Source: a virus
Strand: one strand, 5' to 3'
Length of the DNA: 33,070 bases
Virus record (IMG/VR): IMGVR_UViG_3300006733_000031
Coordinates: 1-33,070 of that record
Below the pieces are notes generated by a model. The model was not told where the DNA came from. It saw nothing but the letters and a program-made list of their open reading frames with translations, and ran no database searches. Position 1 is the first letter of the stretch. Every line of letters starts with the position of its first letter. Shown here in pieces: positions 19,942 through 29,579 of the stretch. A program made the translations under genes and the position numbers.

Positions 19942-21705
19942 ATGACCATACATAGATCGAGCGACTTGCATCCATACTTGCAGTCTGGAGCTGGGACGGC
20001 GTCTTCGGCAGATGGAGTAGGAGGGGACATGTACGTTGTTGACGATTTAGAAGTTGACGGATTGTCCACCCTTGGAGGCACAGTCGAAACGAGTGGTTCT
20101 CCTTCTGTATTGACCGTCGTTGGCCCTGCACATACTGGCTTGGCCAGTAACGTTATAGCCCCAGACGCTCATTTTGACCTTGACAGAACGGTTCAATTTG
20201 CCACTGGAGCGTTTACAAATATTCAGCCTGCGGTTTTTATTGAGGCTCCCACTTATGCTTTTGTTGGCGTGTCGACTATGTCGTTCGCTATGTCGTTTGC
20301 AGTAGACGGAGCGCCTGACCAAGGAACTAACGCCACTGTCAGCAATTCTTTTGGCATGGGAATAGGTACAATTACTGGAAGAACCAACTCTTCGGATTCT
20401 GTTACAACTGCTATTTATTTACCAGAAGGGATTACTGACGGAGTAGGCAATGTTAGCAGCAGAGGGATATTAAGCGTGTCTGGTGGGGCGGTCAACACCT
20501 CGCTGGGCGATCAGACAGCCAACTTGAACGCTTTTCGTGCTATGAGCATCTCTGCTATAAACTTAGAATCAACTACTAATACTAGAACGGTATTAACGTC
20601 CGCCTCTCTTTATATTGCAGGACCTCCTGTTGATGCTGGTAATATTACTTTTACAGATGGCCCATATGCCATTGACGTCGACAACGCTGCTTGCAAGTTC
20701 GATGTGGACGATACACATCAAATCCAGATTGACGTTAAGACAAGTGGTTATACAGGGACTGATGGAGTTGTAGATTTGAATTTTGATGCTGGAGCGGATA
20801 ACGCAAGGGGTTTTTATGTTGACGTGGATTTATCGGGTGATCATGATGGAGCGAGAGCGTATGAAGCTGATGTTGCGGGATATGACGCAGGCATGACTGG
20901 AGGAAAGATTGTTAGCGGCTTTTATGGCGTTGTCGCTACAGACGCAGATGACACTGATGGTGTTTACAGAGCTTTTCATGCTGCTAACGCAACAGATAAT
21001 GGGGGAACTAATGTTATAACAGCTTACCATGTAGGGACTGCTTACGACTATGCTTTCAATTCTGAATCTGGAGATATTCGACTTGAAGATGGTAAGGTCG
21101 AAATAGTTAAAGCTCAATTTATAGATGAGTTCTGGAGTGGTGTTAAGTCTGTATGGGCTACGCGTACAACTACAGGTGCGGTGGCAGCTCAAGGTACTAG
21201 TAACGGCATTTATAGATTGACGACTGGCGCAGTAGACGATAACGAGGAATCAATTGACTGGAATGATATTTGTACTTTTCAAAACACTTTAAGGCCAAGT
21301 TTTCATTGTAGATTAAAAATGGATCAGGCTTCAGATATACAAGTTCGAATAGGTTTGACTGAATCAGCGGCTGTAGGGGTGGATGATTTTATTTGTTTCA
21401 GGGTGAATTCTGATACAGACACTAATTGGTATTTAGTAGCAAGTGATGGAGGTGCAGAGACAACAGACTCAGGACCAGCAGCAGGGACAAGCTTAGTAGA
21501 TTTTAAATTTGAATTCACATCTGACACAGCTTTAGAATGGTTTTATTCGACTGACGGTGGGGTCACTTGGACTTCTCAAGGGACGGTAGCGGCTAATGTT
21601 CCAACGGAACAATTGCAACCATTTGCTGAAGTTATAGTGAGGAATAATGGTGGAGCTAGATATATTGAGCTTGATAAAGTAGAAATTTGGCAAGATCGGG
21701 TTTAA
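19942..21705 (+). CDS. Virion surface or fibre-like protein, 587 aa
   Basis: A 587-aa protein. After an N-terminal YVVDDLEVDGLSTLGG segment, of a type common in phage fibre proteins, residues about 50-390 are beta-rich, Gly/Asp/Thr-rich and repetitive (DGVVDLNFDAGADNARGFYVDVDL; GARAYEADVAGYDAGMTGGK). Residues about 393-587 form a separate jelly-roll-like domain (FCRVNSDTDTNWYL-type strands; DFKFEFTSDTALEWFYSTDGG; VEIWQDRV) that could bind glycans. The first two thirds use more C-ending codons than the last third and its neighbours, hinting at a mosaic origin. A TTAAC pentamer 10 nt upstream. Confidence 0.68.
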   Translation: MTIHRSSDLHPYLQSGAGTASSADGVGGDMYVVDDLEVDGLSTLGGTVETSGSPSVLTVVGPAHTGLASNVIAPDAHFDLDRTVQFATGAFTNIQPAVFIEAPTYAFVGVSTMSFAMSFAVDGAPDQGTNATVSNSFGMGIGTITGRTNSSDSVTTAIYLPEGITDGVGNVSSRGILSVSGGAVNTSLGDQTANLNAFRAMSISAINLESTTNTRTVLTSASLYIAGPPVDAGNITFTDGPYAIDVDNAACKFDVDDTHQIQIDVKTSGYTGTDGVVDLNFDAGADNARGFYVDVDLSGDHDGARAYEADVAGYDAGMTGGKIVSGFYGVVATDADDTDGVYRAFHAANATDNGGTNVITAYHVGTAYDYAFNSESGDIRLEDGKVEIVKAQFIDEFWSGVKSVWATRTTTGAVAAQGTSNGIYRLTTGAVDDNEESIDWNDICTFQNTLRPSFHCRLKMDQASDIQVRIGLTESAAVGVDDFICFRVNSDTDTNWYLVASDGGAETTDSGPAAGTSLVDFKFEFTSDTALEWFYSTDGGVTWTSQGTVAANVPTEQLQPFAEVIVRNNGGARYIELDKVEIWQDRV

Positions 21706-21723
21706 TAATTTAACAATATAAAC

Positions 21724-22839
21724 ATGGGGAATATATTAACAACAGATGGTCAGAGAGCGGCTGATGTGACCAGCCAGATTCATACTGAAACTGGTACATC
21801 TGGAGCGACGTTCGAAGATAGGACGATGAGAGTCGCGCCTACAGCTGTAAGTGCAAGTCAGCATATAGGTGATCAATTGACACTGAACCATACTAATGCT
21901 TCTAATCTCACGAATACTTTTAGTATGATTGGTAGAAAGACCATAGTGGATAGCAGTGGTGCTGGGACTAATGTATATAATGCAGGAAACATGGTGGATA
22001 TGAAAGTAACAGGTGCAGGTACTGCATCAGCCCTTGTTGGTTATAATGTTAGTTACAATGTAGCTAATGCGGATGGTACTGCATATGCAATAGCTTTTAA
22101 CACGACTAATAATGCAGGGGGAGGATCGGCAACAGCTGTTAAATTTTTCGATATATCAAGTGAATATTACACAAATTATGGTATTCATTGTTCAGGACCA
22201 GGTGAATATGTTGTAGTTTCAGATTTTTCTACTGGTGTAAGGATAAGTAATGCTGATGTTTCTTTTGGCGTTTACACTAGCACAACTGGAGCAGGGAATA
22301 ACACTGATGTATTTGCATCAGCAGCGGCAGGAGCAGGAGATGATAATGGAGGGGTATTGAGTTTGTATGGTGGTACTTCTACAGGTGTAGGGACTCAAGG
22401 TTATACAAGGGTTGGTAATTCAGGAACACCTGCGACAATGACACCAACATTTAGCGATTTGTTTGTGAGCGCACAGGCAGAATTTGATGGAGCTGTGTTT
22501 TTTGATAATATAATAAGATTAACACCTGACGCTATTACTTCGGATGCTGCGGGTGTAGCTGCTTCGGTTACTACTTCTCTTACTGAAATAACTACTGATG
22601 GTGATCAAAATTTAGATAACGTGACTCTTGCAGCTGGAGCTGATGGGCAGATTAAAGTATTCTCAGTTGTTGCCGTAGGTAATGTAGCTGATTCAGTTAA
22701 GGTAACACCTGCCAGTATGATAGGAGGAACACAAATAACATTCGCAGCCAGTCCTTTAGGATTAGGTTGTATTATGTGCTATGACGCAGGAGCAGCTGGC
22801 TGGATTGTTGTAGCCAATAATGGAGGAGCGATAGCTTAA
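21724..22839 (+). CDS. Structural/fibre-like protein, 371 aa
   Basis: A 371-aa Ala/Gly/Thr/Asn-rich beta protein. The middle (IHCSGPGEYVVVSDFSTG, then FGVYTSTTGAGNNTDVFASAAAG) is like its 587-aa neighbour in style, and may be related to it. The last 80 residues (GDQNLDNVTLAAGADGQIKVFSVVAVG; AGWIVVANNGGAIA) match a C-terminal domain seen in many phage structural proteins, in which a short strand set ends in GW-x-V-x-NNGG. The likely role is virion fibre or surface. TTAAC 9 nt upstream supports the start. Confidence 0.68.
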   Translation: MGNILTTDGQRAADVTSQIHTETGTSGATFEDRTMRVAPTAVSASQHIGDQLTLNHTNASNLTNTFSMIGRKTIVDSSGAGTNVYNAGNMVDMKVTGAGTASALVGYNVSYNVANADGTAYAIAFNTTNNAGGGSATAVKFFDISSEYYTNYGIHCSGPGEYVVVSDFSTGVRISNADVSFGVYTSTTGAGNNTDVFASAAAGAGDDNGGVLSLYGGTSTGVGTQGYTRVGNSGTPATMTPTFSDLFVSAQAEFDGAVFFDNIIRLTPDAITSDAAGVAASVTTSLTEITTDGDQNLDNVTLAAGADGQIKVFSVVAVGNVADSVKVTPASMIGGTQITFAASPLGLGCIMCYDAGAAGWIVVANNGGAIA

Positions 22840-22861
22840 TTAATATTTAACAATATAAAAA

Positions 22862-23107
22862 ATGGTAGAATTATTATCAGCATTAATGAAGGGGCAAGCA
22901 ACTGTTCAAGACCATGAAAGCGATCCTGAGTTAATGATAGTTACATATGCTTATGAGCAAGATGTTCCCAAGAAGGAATATCTACAAGCGAAAGCAGTAT
23001 TTGATAAACATGTAATTGCTTTAGAAGCCGTTGATACAGATGGACTGAAAGCTGAGCATGAAGCCAAAGTGGCAGCACTAAAAACTGAACAAGCAAAATT
23101 AATTTAA
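22862..23107 (+). CDS. Small helical protein, 81 aa
   Basis: An 81-aa, mostly helical and acidic protein (PKKEYLQAKAVFDKHVIALEAV; AEHEAKVAALKTEQAKLI), with a C-terminal coiled-coil-like helix and no Cys. TTAAC 10 nt upstream. It sits between two surface-protein genes, so it could be a fibre-assembly chaperone, as phages often encode just after fibres. No family is recognised. Confidence 0.62.
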   Translation: MVELLSALMKGQATVQDHESDPELMIVTYAYEQDVPKKEYLQAKAVFDKHVIALEAVDTDGLKAEHEAKVAALKTEQAKLI

Positions 23108-23121
23108 TTAACCAAAATAAC

Positions 23122-23430
23122 ATGGAAAATCTTTCAAAGTCCCTTGAAGGGAAAACGTTAGAAGATCTGCAAACAGTTTCGAAAGCTGGTGTGAGTAATT
23201 TTATTGAACCAACGCAAGAAGAAATCGAATTGATTCTTGCAGCATTAGCAGAAGGAAAAGGTTATAGTGAGATCAAAAAAACTGTTCGTCGAGTAGAAAT
23301 GGCTGGTGAGACACAAATAAGTGCTAAAGGATTCTCTTATGGTCAAATTAAAGAGATTGATTTAGCTAGACATGTTAAGATAAAAGAATTAATACCTGAA
23401 CCTGTAGAGGAAGTAATAGCAGAATTGTAA
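23122..23430 (+). CDS. Small protein with HTH-like pattern, 102 aa
   Basis: A 102-aa protein. Residues about 30-80 (EEIELILAALAEGKGYSEIKKTVRRVE, then FSYGQIKEIDLARHVKIKEL) read like a helix-turn-helix with the GKGYSEIKK turn, the kind found in DNA-binding or assembly factors. It lies inside the late structural cluster and is spaced 14 nt from its upstream neighbour. A TTAAC pentamer is 9 nt upstream. Position favours an assembly role, while the pattern would also fit a late regulator. Neither is certain. Confidence 0.6.
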   Translation: MENLSKSLEGKTLEDLQTVSKAGVSNFIEPTQEEIELILAALAEGKGYSEIKKTVRRVEMAGETQISAKGFSYGQIKEIDLARHVKIKELIPEPVEEVIAEL

Positions 23431-23447
23431 AACTAACTTAAAATATT

Positions 23448-24713
23448 ATGGCTAAAAACGCTCAGATACATGCTGAAGATTCGATATTTCGAGAGAATTT
23501 TATTAATACTGCTTATGTTTCTGATAACGGGGGGACTTTAACAGCGGCTCCAGCAGTTGATAATGGAGTGACTTTAAACGGCACATCGCAAACAGTAACA
23601 TTCAGTAATATTGAAGATATTGTAATACATACTTCGCTGACTTTCGAGATGTGGTTTACGCCAGATTTTGATTATGATGATGATGCCGATATTATGTTTT
23701 TCGATTCTACGAGTGGGAGATATTATATTTATAAAGATGATAATGCAGGTAATAACGTGTTAACTGTCAGGCTTGGTAGTGCCACAATCGGTAGCATTAC
23801 AGAAGGAATATATAGTAGCTATTGGAATGTAGGAAGTTTAAATCATTTGGTAGTTGCATCAAATGGGACTACTACTGATGTTTATTTGAACAATAATTTG
23901 ATAATGGATGCAGATGCTACTGCTTGGACACCATTGTCAACAACTACTTTTTATATTGGGGCTAATCAGGGATCAGGTTGGTGGTTTGATGGAATTGTAA
24001 ATTCTTTCTCAGTTTATAAAAGAAAATGGACAGCAGCAGAAGTGTCTGACGCTTATAACAGAATAACCTTTGATGAACTGGATGCCAGTAAATCATTGTC
24101 ATATTTGCCTTTAAGAAGTCATTATGACGATTCAGGTACAGAGAAAACTGCTGATTTAATAGCTAGTGCTGCTACATGGGGAGATGGAAGTACTACAACA
24201 ACTTATCCAACACAACAAACTCCACATGGAATAGATTGTGATGGTGGTGATTATGTGCAAATGCAAGATGGTCCAAATACTTCAGGGACAATGATGTGTG
24301 GATTTGTATCTGAAGGTACAGGCTCAAGAATAATGATGGGTAGCCAAACTGCCTCTCCTAATTCAAGGTGTTATTTAAGTAATAACGCTGGAAGTTTTTC
24401 GGGTGGAATCGGTACGGATAATTTTGGAACAATCGCTGGTGGAACAGTTGTACAAAACACTTTTTATACAGGGGCGATAACATGGGATGGTACGACAGTA
24501 AATTTATATTTAGACGGAGAGAATACATATTCAGCTGGACAAAATGGTGTTCCTTCCACAATAGATATATGGGTAGGAGCAAATAGTTTAGATGCAGTAT
24601 TAAATAGTGCATGGATAGGTAAAGTATTCCAGCCGTCATTATGGCCTGTGGTATTAACTCCTACACAGATTAGAGCTGAACATAACAGAATTCGTAGACA
24701 ACTTAACATTTAA
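23448..24713 (+). CDS. Two-domain LamG adhesin-like protein, 421 aa
   Basis: A 421-aa protein with two concanavalin-A/LamG-like domains. The first is about 40-215 (DNGVTLNGTSQTVTFS, LTFEMWFTPDF, HLVVASNGTTTDVYLNNNL, FDGIVNSFSVYKRKWTAAEV). The second is about 255-415 (GGDYVQMQDG, YTGAITWDGTTVNLYLDGE, AWIGKVFQPSLWPVVLTPTQIRAE). The strand order, the N-terminal G-x-x-V-x-F-S start and the final helix after PVVLTPTQI are typical. LamG domains often bind glycans. With the 522-aa and 972-aa proteins it makes a set of three LamG proteins. A host-glycan binder or virion surface role is inferred. CTAAC 10 nt upstream. Confidence 0.8.
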   Translation: MAKNAQIHAEDSIFRENFINTAYVSDNGGTLTAAPAVDNGVTLNGTSQTVTFSNIEDIVIHTSLTFEMWFTPDFDYDDDADIMFFDSTSGRYYIYKDDNAGNNVLTVRLGSATIGSITEGIYSSYWNVGSLNHLVVASNGTTTDVYLNNNLIMDADATAWTPLSTTTFYIGANQGSGWWFDGIVNSFSVYKRKWTAAEVSDAYNRITFDELDASKSLSYLPLRSHYDDSGTEKTADLIASAATWGDGSTTTTYPTQQTPHGIDCDGGDYVQMQDGPNTSGTMMCGFVSEGTGSRIMMGSQTASPNSRCYLSNNAGSFSGGIGTDNFGTIAGGTVVQNTFYTGAITWDGTTVNLYLDGENTYSAGQNGVPSTIDIWVGANSLDAVLNSAWIGKVFQPSLWPVVLTPTQIRAEHNRIRRQLNI

Positions 24714-24716
24714 ACC

Positions 24717-26285
24717 ATGATAAAAGAATCATTAGCAAGTAATATAGTTTTATGGCAAAACTACCGTGAAGGAACTTTTTTAGATAAAAGTGGGAATTCT
24801 AATGACGGTACTCCTACTAGTACGATTTGGCGAAATGGTCCAAAAGGTCGTGTGATAGATTTTTCAACAAGCAGTGGACGCATAGATGTTTCTGACAGTA
24901 ATGAACTTCAATTAACCACAGGGACTATTGTTGTATTTGGTGAATTTGAAAGTCAAACTGCTTCACATCGTTTTTTGGCAAAACGAGATGGTGGAGGGAC
25001 TAATTATGATTTTTATGAACATTCGGCAACTCAACTTGCTGTATATGACGGGACTACAACCTCTATAGCGACAGTTGATATCGTGAATACACAAATGGTT
25101 GGTTGCGTTTTTGCAAATGGGAACGCAGCTAAATTCTATACTGATGGGAATCATATAGCTGATGGGGCACTTTCTAATACTGTTTCAGTAGATGATGCGC
25201 CTCTGAAGATTGGTAGTGCTTTAGACAACACTCAGAATAATGCTGACCGATTTTACGAAGTGCTTATTTTTGATATTGCGCTTACTGGTCAGCAAATAAG
25301 TGAATTATATAATGAATGGTTACAGGAAGCTAATCTGAACAAAATTCCAGAAAAGACAAATTTACCTGAAATTTCTGCATACAATGAATTTGAAAGAGAT
25401 TTAGAATGGACAAAAGGTACAGGATGGACTATTGCTAATGGAAAGGCTTCGAGTGATGGTTCTCAAACAGATGACAGTGATTTAACACAAAATATAGGAA
25501 CAATTGGGAATACATATACAATAGAATATTCTGTTTCAAATTATTCTGCTGGTAATATTACAGGTTTAGCGGGTACGGCTGAAGGTACGGATAGAGCGGC
25601 TAATGGTGTTTACACTGATGGGATAACAGCAGCAGGAAGTGGCTTGTTAGGTTTGAGAGCAGATTTGGATTTTGTAGGTGATATTGATTGGATAAAAATA
25701 GGTGATGGAGTTAGAGTAGATTATTATGCTGATGGCAAAGATTGGAATACTTCAGTTGGAAATGTAACTGCTGGATTTTTAGAGAATACTGGCTGGGAAA
25801 TTTCTACAGGTACATGGCAAGTTGATGATAGTACTGGTGCAGATAAGCAAATAACTAATATAGCTGCTGGAATACTTTTCATAAGATCAGATCAAGCTTA
25901 TGGACAGTGGGAATTTGATATTTATAAGGATAATACTGCTAATATATTAGATGTGATGTTTATGGCTGATACTATTGGTGGAGGAGAAACAGCAGGACAG
26001 GATGGATATGGGATAAGATTTGATGATGATGAAACTATAGCAATCTTTGAATCAGTTAATGGCACTCCTACAGATTTGGTAACTTCAACAGCGTTATCAC
26101 TTCAAACTTGGTATTCAATTAAGGTTACACGTACAGCAGCAGGGTTGTTTACTTTATATATTGATGGAACAAGTACAGGAACACCAGCAACAGATACTAC
26201 AACTACTGCGAGTACATATACAGCAATTGATGCAGATGCAGCCGATGCGATAAGGAATTTTAGATATTCTGAGATTATTACTTAA
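24717..26285 (+). CDS. LamG plus second jelly-roll protein, 522 aa
   Basis: A 522-aa protein starting 3 nt after its neighbour's stop. Residues about 8-200 are LamG-like (NGPKGRVIDFSTSSGRIDVSD, GTIVVFGEFESQ, YTDGNHIADGALSN, RFYEVLIFDIALTGQQISELYNEWL). Residues about 220-325 form a beta module with DLEWTKGTGWTIANG, like a carbohydrate-binding module. Residues about 345-522 are a second concanavalin-like domain (GQWEFDIYKDN, LSLQTWYSIKVTRTAAGLFTLYIDG). Its layout mirrors that of glycan-binding surface proteins and suggests duplication from the 421-aa protein. TTAAC 9 nt upstream. Confidence 0.78.
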   Translation: MIKESLASNIVLWQNYREGTFLDKSGNSNDGTPTSTIWRNGPKGRVIDFSTSSGRIDVSDSNELQLTTGTIVVFGEFESQTASHRFLAKRDGGGTNYDFYEHSATQLAVYDGTTTSIATVDIVNTQMVGCVFANGNAAKFYTDGNHIADGALSNTVSVDDAPLKIGSALDNTQNNADRFYEVLIFDIALTGQQISELYNEWLQEANLNKIPEKTNLPEISAYNEFERDLEWTKGTGWTIANGKASSDGSQTDDSDLTQNIGTIGNTYTIEYSVSNYSAGNITGLAGTAEGTDRAANGVYTDGITAAGSGLLGLRADLDFVGDIDWIKIGDGVRVDYYADGKDWNTSVGNVTAGFLENTGWEISTGTWQVDDSTGADKQITNIAAGILFIRSDQAYGQWEFDIYKDNTANILDVMFMADTIGGGETAGQDGYGIRFDDDETIAIFESVNGTPTDLVTSTALSLQTWYSIKVTRTAAGLFTLYIDGTSTGTPATDTTTTASTYTAIDADAADAIRNFRYSEIIT

Positions 26286-26296
26286 TTCAAATAACG

Positions 26297-26584
26297 GTGC
26301 CTGAACTTAAAATCCTTGAATCGAAATTTAAAGATCATTGTGAAGCTAATTCAAAGGAATTTAATAATTTAGCACTTTCAATGAAAAATCTTAAAAGAGA
26401 ATTGTCACATATAAGAGAAAATCATCTTGAACATATCAAAAGTGCAATAACTGATTTAAAAGTTCAAGTCAGTGATAATCGTAAAGATATAAAATGGTTG
26501 GCTAAAATCCAATGGGCGGTTGTAACTGGTCTTGCAGGAAATTTGATTGGAGTTATATATTTAATAATGAATAAAACATTTTAA
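26297..26584 (+). CDS. XhlA-like coiled-coil membrane protein (lysis candidate)
   Basis: A 95-aa protein. A coiled coil over residues about 20-65 (KNLKRELSHIRENHLEHIKSAITDLKVQV) is followed by a hydrophobic C-terminal segment (AVVTGLAGNLIGVIYLIM, about 74-91). This order (coiled coil, a KWLAKI-type junction, one transmembrane helix) is that of XhlA-type holin-associated proteins. It starts with GTG 12 nt after the LamG gene, and no ATG occurs near the N-terminus. A lysis role fits, but no endolysin was found, so a tail-membrane interaction is also possible. Confidence 0.6.
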   Translation: MPELKILESKFKDHCEANSKEFNNLALSMKNLKRELSHIRENHLEHIKSAITDLKVQVSDNRKDIKWLAKIQWAVVTGLAGNLIGVIYLIMNKTF

Positions 26585-26642
26585 TGTTAAATCAGATTGC
26601 TTTTAACAATTCGTTTAGATTTAATACTTAACCCAAATTATT

Positions 26643-28115
26643 TTGGCTACTTCGAAATTACTTCAAAAACCAAAAATTATAGAAATCTTAGGTTCAACGG
26701 TTCGTGTAGCTCATCCTGATATTTCTGGGAACACTAGAACGTATTTAGCTTCACAGATAGCAGCTGCGGGTACAGCGATGACAGTTCTTGATAATAATGA
26801 TTTTTTAGACAATGATTGGATGGTTGTAGGCAATCCTGGGGATCAAGAAACTGAGACGGTGGATGTAAATGGGGCAGTTACTAGGGGTAAGTCTATGACT
26901 GTAACTAATAGTTTGTATTTTGATCATGAGCTTGATGCACCGGTTACTAAAATAAACGAAAGGGGGATAGCTATTTATGGTGCAGCTACAGATGGCGGTA
27001 CGGGAACATTAATTGCTTCAATTGATGCTTTGACAGCTAGCGGTAAACAATTAGCTGATGCTGTGATGATCGAATGGGATAAGGAATATACTGAACATGT
27101 ACTTATTTCCACTGATACAACTTATGCTTATTATTATGCGAAATTCACGGATGGTACGACTTCTAGTGATGCTAGTGACTATGTACTTGCTGCTGGTCTG
27201 GGTGCAACTTCTGTTGAATATTTTATACAACAAGCTTTATCAATGACTAATTCCAAAATAGATGGGAATTTATTGAAACGTGAAGATTTAGTGAAACAAG
27301 CGAATGATTGTCAGACTGCGATAGCTCAATTTAGATATCAAGACCCTCGTACGAGGGAATATCAGCAAGTTAATTGGGAATTTGAAATGCTAGAAGATAC
27401 AACTTCTTTAACTGTAAGTACAGGTGAACACAAATATGCTTTATCAGGATTAACAGTAAGTCCTAAATGGGAGTCAGAACGAACAATAATGAGCGTTCGT
27501 ATAGGTTCTGAGGGGAAAGTCAAGAAACAGCATGTAGCTGATTATGATGATGAAACAGAAGAGTATACGAGAACAAATTGTGCAACAACAGGAGTGGTTA
27601 GCGCTACTTCGTTAGTGGTAGATTCCAATGTGGAATTTGACAGTTCAGGAACTTTGTATTCAGGTGATAATACTCTTACTTATACGGGGACAACAGGAAC
27701 TACTACGTTTACAGGAATACCAGCTAGCGGGAGTTCTTCTATTGAAACTCAAATAGAAGTAGACGATCCTGTGTGGCAGGGAATACAATTAGGATTACCA
27801 GATAAATATACCTATTTTGATGGATATATTATTTTTAATAGACCACCAGCGGATGATTATGATGGTTATCCAATAAAGATAAGATATTTTAAACGATTAC
27901 CAGTATTAACAGAAGCTTCTGATGTAACCGAAGTCACTTTTACAAATGTGTTCCAATATTATTTAGCTAGTTGGATTGAACGGAGAAAAGGGAATGAAGA
28001 TAAGGCCGTTCAATATATGACAGAATTTAATACTAAAGTTCTAAATAATGCTTTGGCAGTTAGTATACCAACTATAGACGAAATAGAATATTACCAATTT
28101 ACTGATGAATATTAA
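26643..28115 (+). CDS. Head-tail adaptor / tail-associated protein, 490 aa
   Basis: A 490-aa protein. The N-terminal 300 residues are beta-rich with two longer strand sets. The last 80 (DGYIIFNRPPADDYDGYPIKIRYFKRLPVL, then NVFQYYLASWIERRKGNEDKAVQYMTEF) look like the C-terminal part of adaptor proteins that join portal to tail (P22 gp4 and similar). It starts with TTG, supported by TTAAC 10 nt upstream and no good ATG near. It overlaps the next gene by 11 nt. The next gene being gp10-like fits a podovirus tail order. Confidence 0.62.
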   Translation: MATSKLLQKPKIIEILGSTVRVAHPDISGNTRTYLASQIAAAGTAMTVLDNNDFLDNDWMVVGNPGDQETETVDVNGAVTRGKSMTVTNSLYFDHELDAPVTKINERGIAIYGAATDGGTGTLIASIDALTASGKQLADAVMIEWDKEYTEHVLISTDTTYAYYYAKFTDGTTSSDASDYVLAAGLGATSVEYFIQQALSMTNSKIDGNLLKREDLVKQANDCQTAIAQFRYQDPRTREYQQVNWEFEMLEDTTSLTVSTGEHKYALSGLTVSPKWESERTIMSVRIGSEGKVKKQHVADYDDETEEYTRTNCATTGVVSATSLVVDSNVEFDSSGTLYSGDNTLTYTGTTGTTTFTGIPASGSSSIETQIEVDDPVWQGIQLGLPDKYTYFDGYIIFNRPPADDYDGYPIKIRYFKRLPVLTEASDVTEVTFTNVFQYYLASWIERRKGNEDKAVQYMTEFNTKVLNNALAVSIPTIDEIEYYQFTDEY

Positions 28116-29577
28116 TATTACAAATTTGCTTGGAGGAGCAAACACAAGTCTTTCTCCATTGGTGCAACCTGAAAATTCAGCAATGGTTCTGAATGGTTGT
28201 AATCCTAGCTATAAGTTAGGTGCTTTGTTAAAAGACGTGGGATATTCTCAAGTAGGAGATACGATCGAATCTGGTAAAGATGTAACTGGTTTATACGACT
28301 TTCATCAGAATCCTAGTACGCAAAAGATATTGGCAACTATAAATAATTCAGGTGATACGAATCTTGTGCTTGCTTATAATAATGCGGGTACGTGGACTGA
28401 TATAACTTTAACTAATGCGTGGGATGGTTTTGAGGATAGTGTTGTAGAAATGGAAGGGTTTATAGGTTATTGTTTCTTTGTCGGATACGATGCAACAGAT
28501 GGCGTGTTCTTACCTGTAGGGAGTTTAACTGGAACAACCTTCTCCGTTGCCACAAATGTTACGAATATGCCTCAGGCGAAGTATATTAAGCGTTATAGGG
28601 ATAGGTTATACGTAGCTCATTGTTATACTGGTGCAGTTTTATATGAATATAGGGTTTATTTTTCTAGCATACCAAGTGCTGGAGCGATTACATGGACGCC
28701 TGCAAGTGATTTTCTTGACGTTGATTATGGTGAGCAGATAATGGGGATAAATAGTAATTGGGATAGATTAGTCGTGTTTACTGAGCATAGAGCATGGTTT
28801 TACGATCAAAGTATATGGAAACATACCTGGGATGTGGGATGTTCAAATCATAGAACAATACAAACACAAGGTCCTTATATGTACTGGGCAGATTACGACG
28901 GGGTATGGAGATCAACGGGAGGGCAACCTGAAAACATAGGTGGTCCAATAATAGATTTTATTCGTAATGGTTCTCCTAGAAACTTTTTTGCAACAATAGT
29001 TGATGAAGAATACCGATTATATGTAGGAACGGTTACAGTAAATGGTGTTACTTATACGAATTGTGAATTAGCTTTTAATCTTCCAACTTCACTTTGGAGA
29101 TGGAGGGAATATGCTGATGATTTTACTGTTTATGCTAGATATAATGATTCAGGAACAATGAGACAATATATGGGTGCAGCGGATGGTGAGGTAATGAATA
29201 AAGGGAAATATACAGATTCAACACTTGTTTCAACTGATGATGGTACGGCTATTTCTTCTAATTTTGAATTAGCCCCATTTTGGTTAGGTTCGTTGGGGAT
29301 TTCTAAACGAATAAAAAGATTAACTTGTTTTGCTGATAGAGCGCAAGGATTAAATTTACAAGCTAGAATGCTGGATAGAAATATAAGGGTTTTAACTCCA
29401 TATAAGCCATTAGGGCAATTGACAAAATATATAAATGATTTTGATATAAACGCGGATAAAGGAGTGATGTTACAAATCGCTGGTTCAGAATATTCAACTA
29501 ATCCTTATTGGTCTTTACTTGGAATAGAAGCGGACATTGTCCCTGATTCAAATATATTAAAAAATGCTAACAGGTAA
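28105..29577 (+). CDS. P22 gp10-like tail hub protein
   Basis: A 490-aa protein of repeated short beta blades. Recognisable elements are KYIKRYRDRLYVAHCYTG, MGINSNWDRLVVFTEHRAWFYDQ, HRTIQTQGPYMYWADYDGVWRSTGG and DDFTVYARYND, a beta-propeller-like pattern used by podovirus tail-hub and DNA-stabilisation proteins of the P22 gp10 kind. Its expected role is sealing the packaged head and forming the tail hub to which fibres bind. It begins inside the preceding gene (11-nt overlap). Together with the adaptor it is the strongest sign of podovirus morphology. Confidence 0.75.
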   Translation: MNINITNLLGGANTSLSPLVQPENSAMVLNGCNPSYKLGALLKDVGYSQVGDTIESGKDVTGLYDFHQNPSTQKILATINNSGDTNLVLAYNNAGTWTDITLTNAWDGFEDSVVEMEGFIGYCFFVGYDATDGVFLPVGSLTGTTFSVATNVTNMPQAKYIKRYRDRLYVAHCYTGAVLYEYRVYFSSIPSAGAITWTPASDFLDVDYGEQIMGINSNWDRLVVFTEHRAWFYDQSIWKHTWDVGCSNHRTIQTQGPYMYWADYDGVWRSTGGQPENIGGPIIDFIRNGSPRNFFATIVDEEYRLYVGTVTVNGVTYTNCELAFNLPTSLWRWREYADDFTVYARYNDSGTMRQYMGAADGEVMNKGKYTDSTLVSTDDGTAISSNFELAPFWLGSLGISKRIKRLTCFADRAQGLNLQARMLDRNIRVLTPYKPLGQLTKYINDFDINADKGVMLQIAGSEYSTNPYWSLLGIEADIVPDSNILKNANR

Positions 29578-29579
29578 AC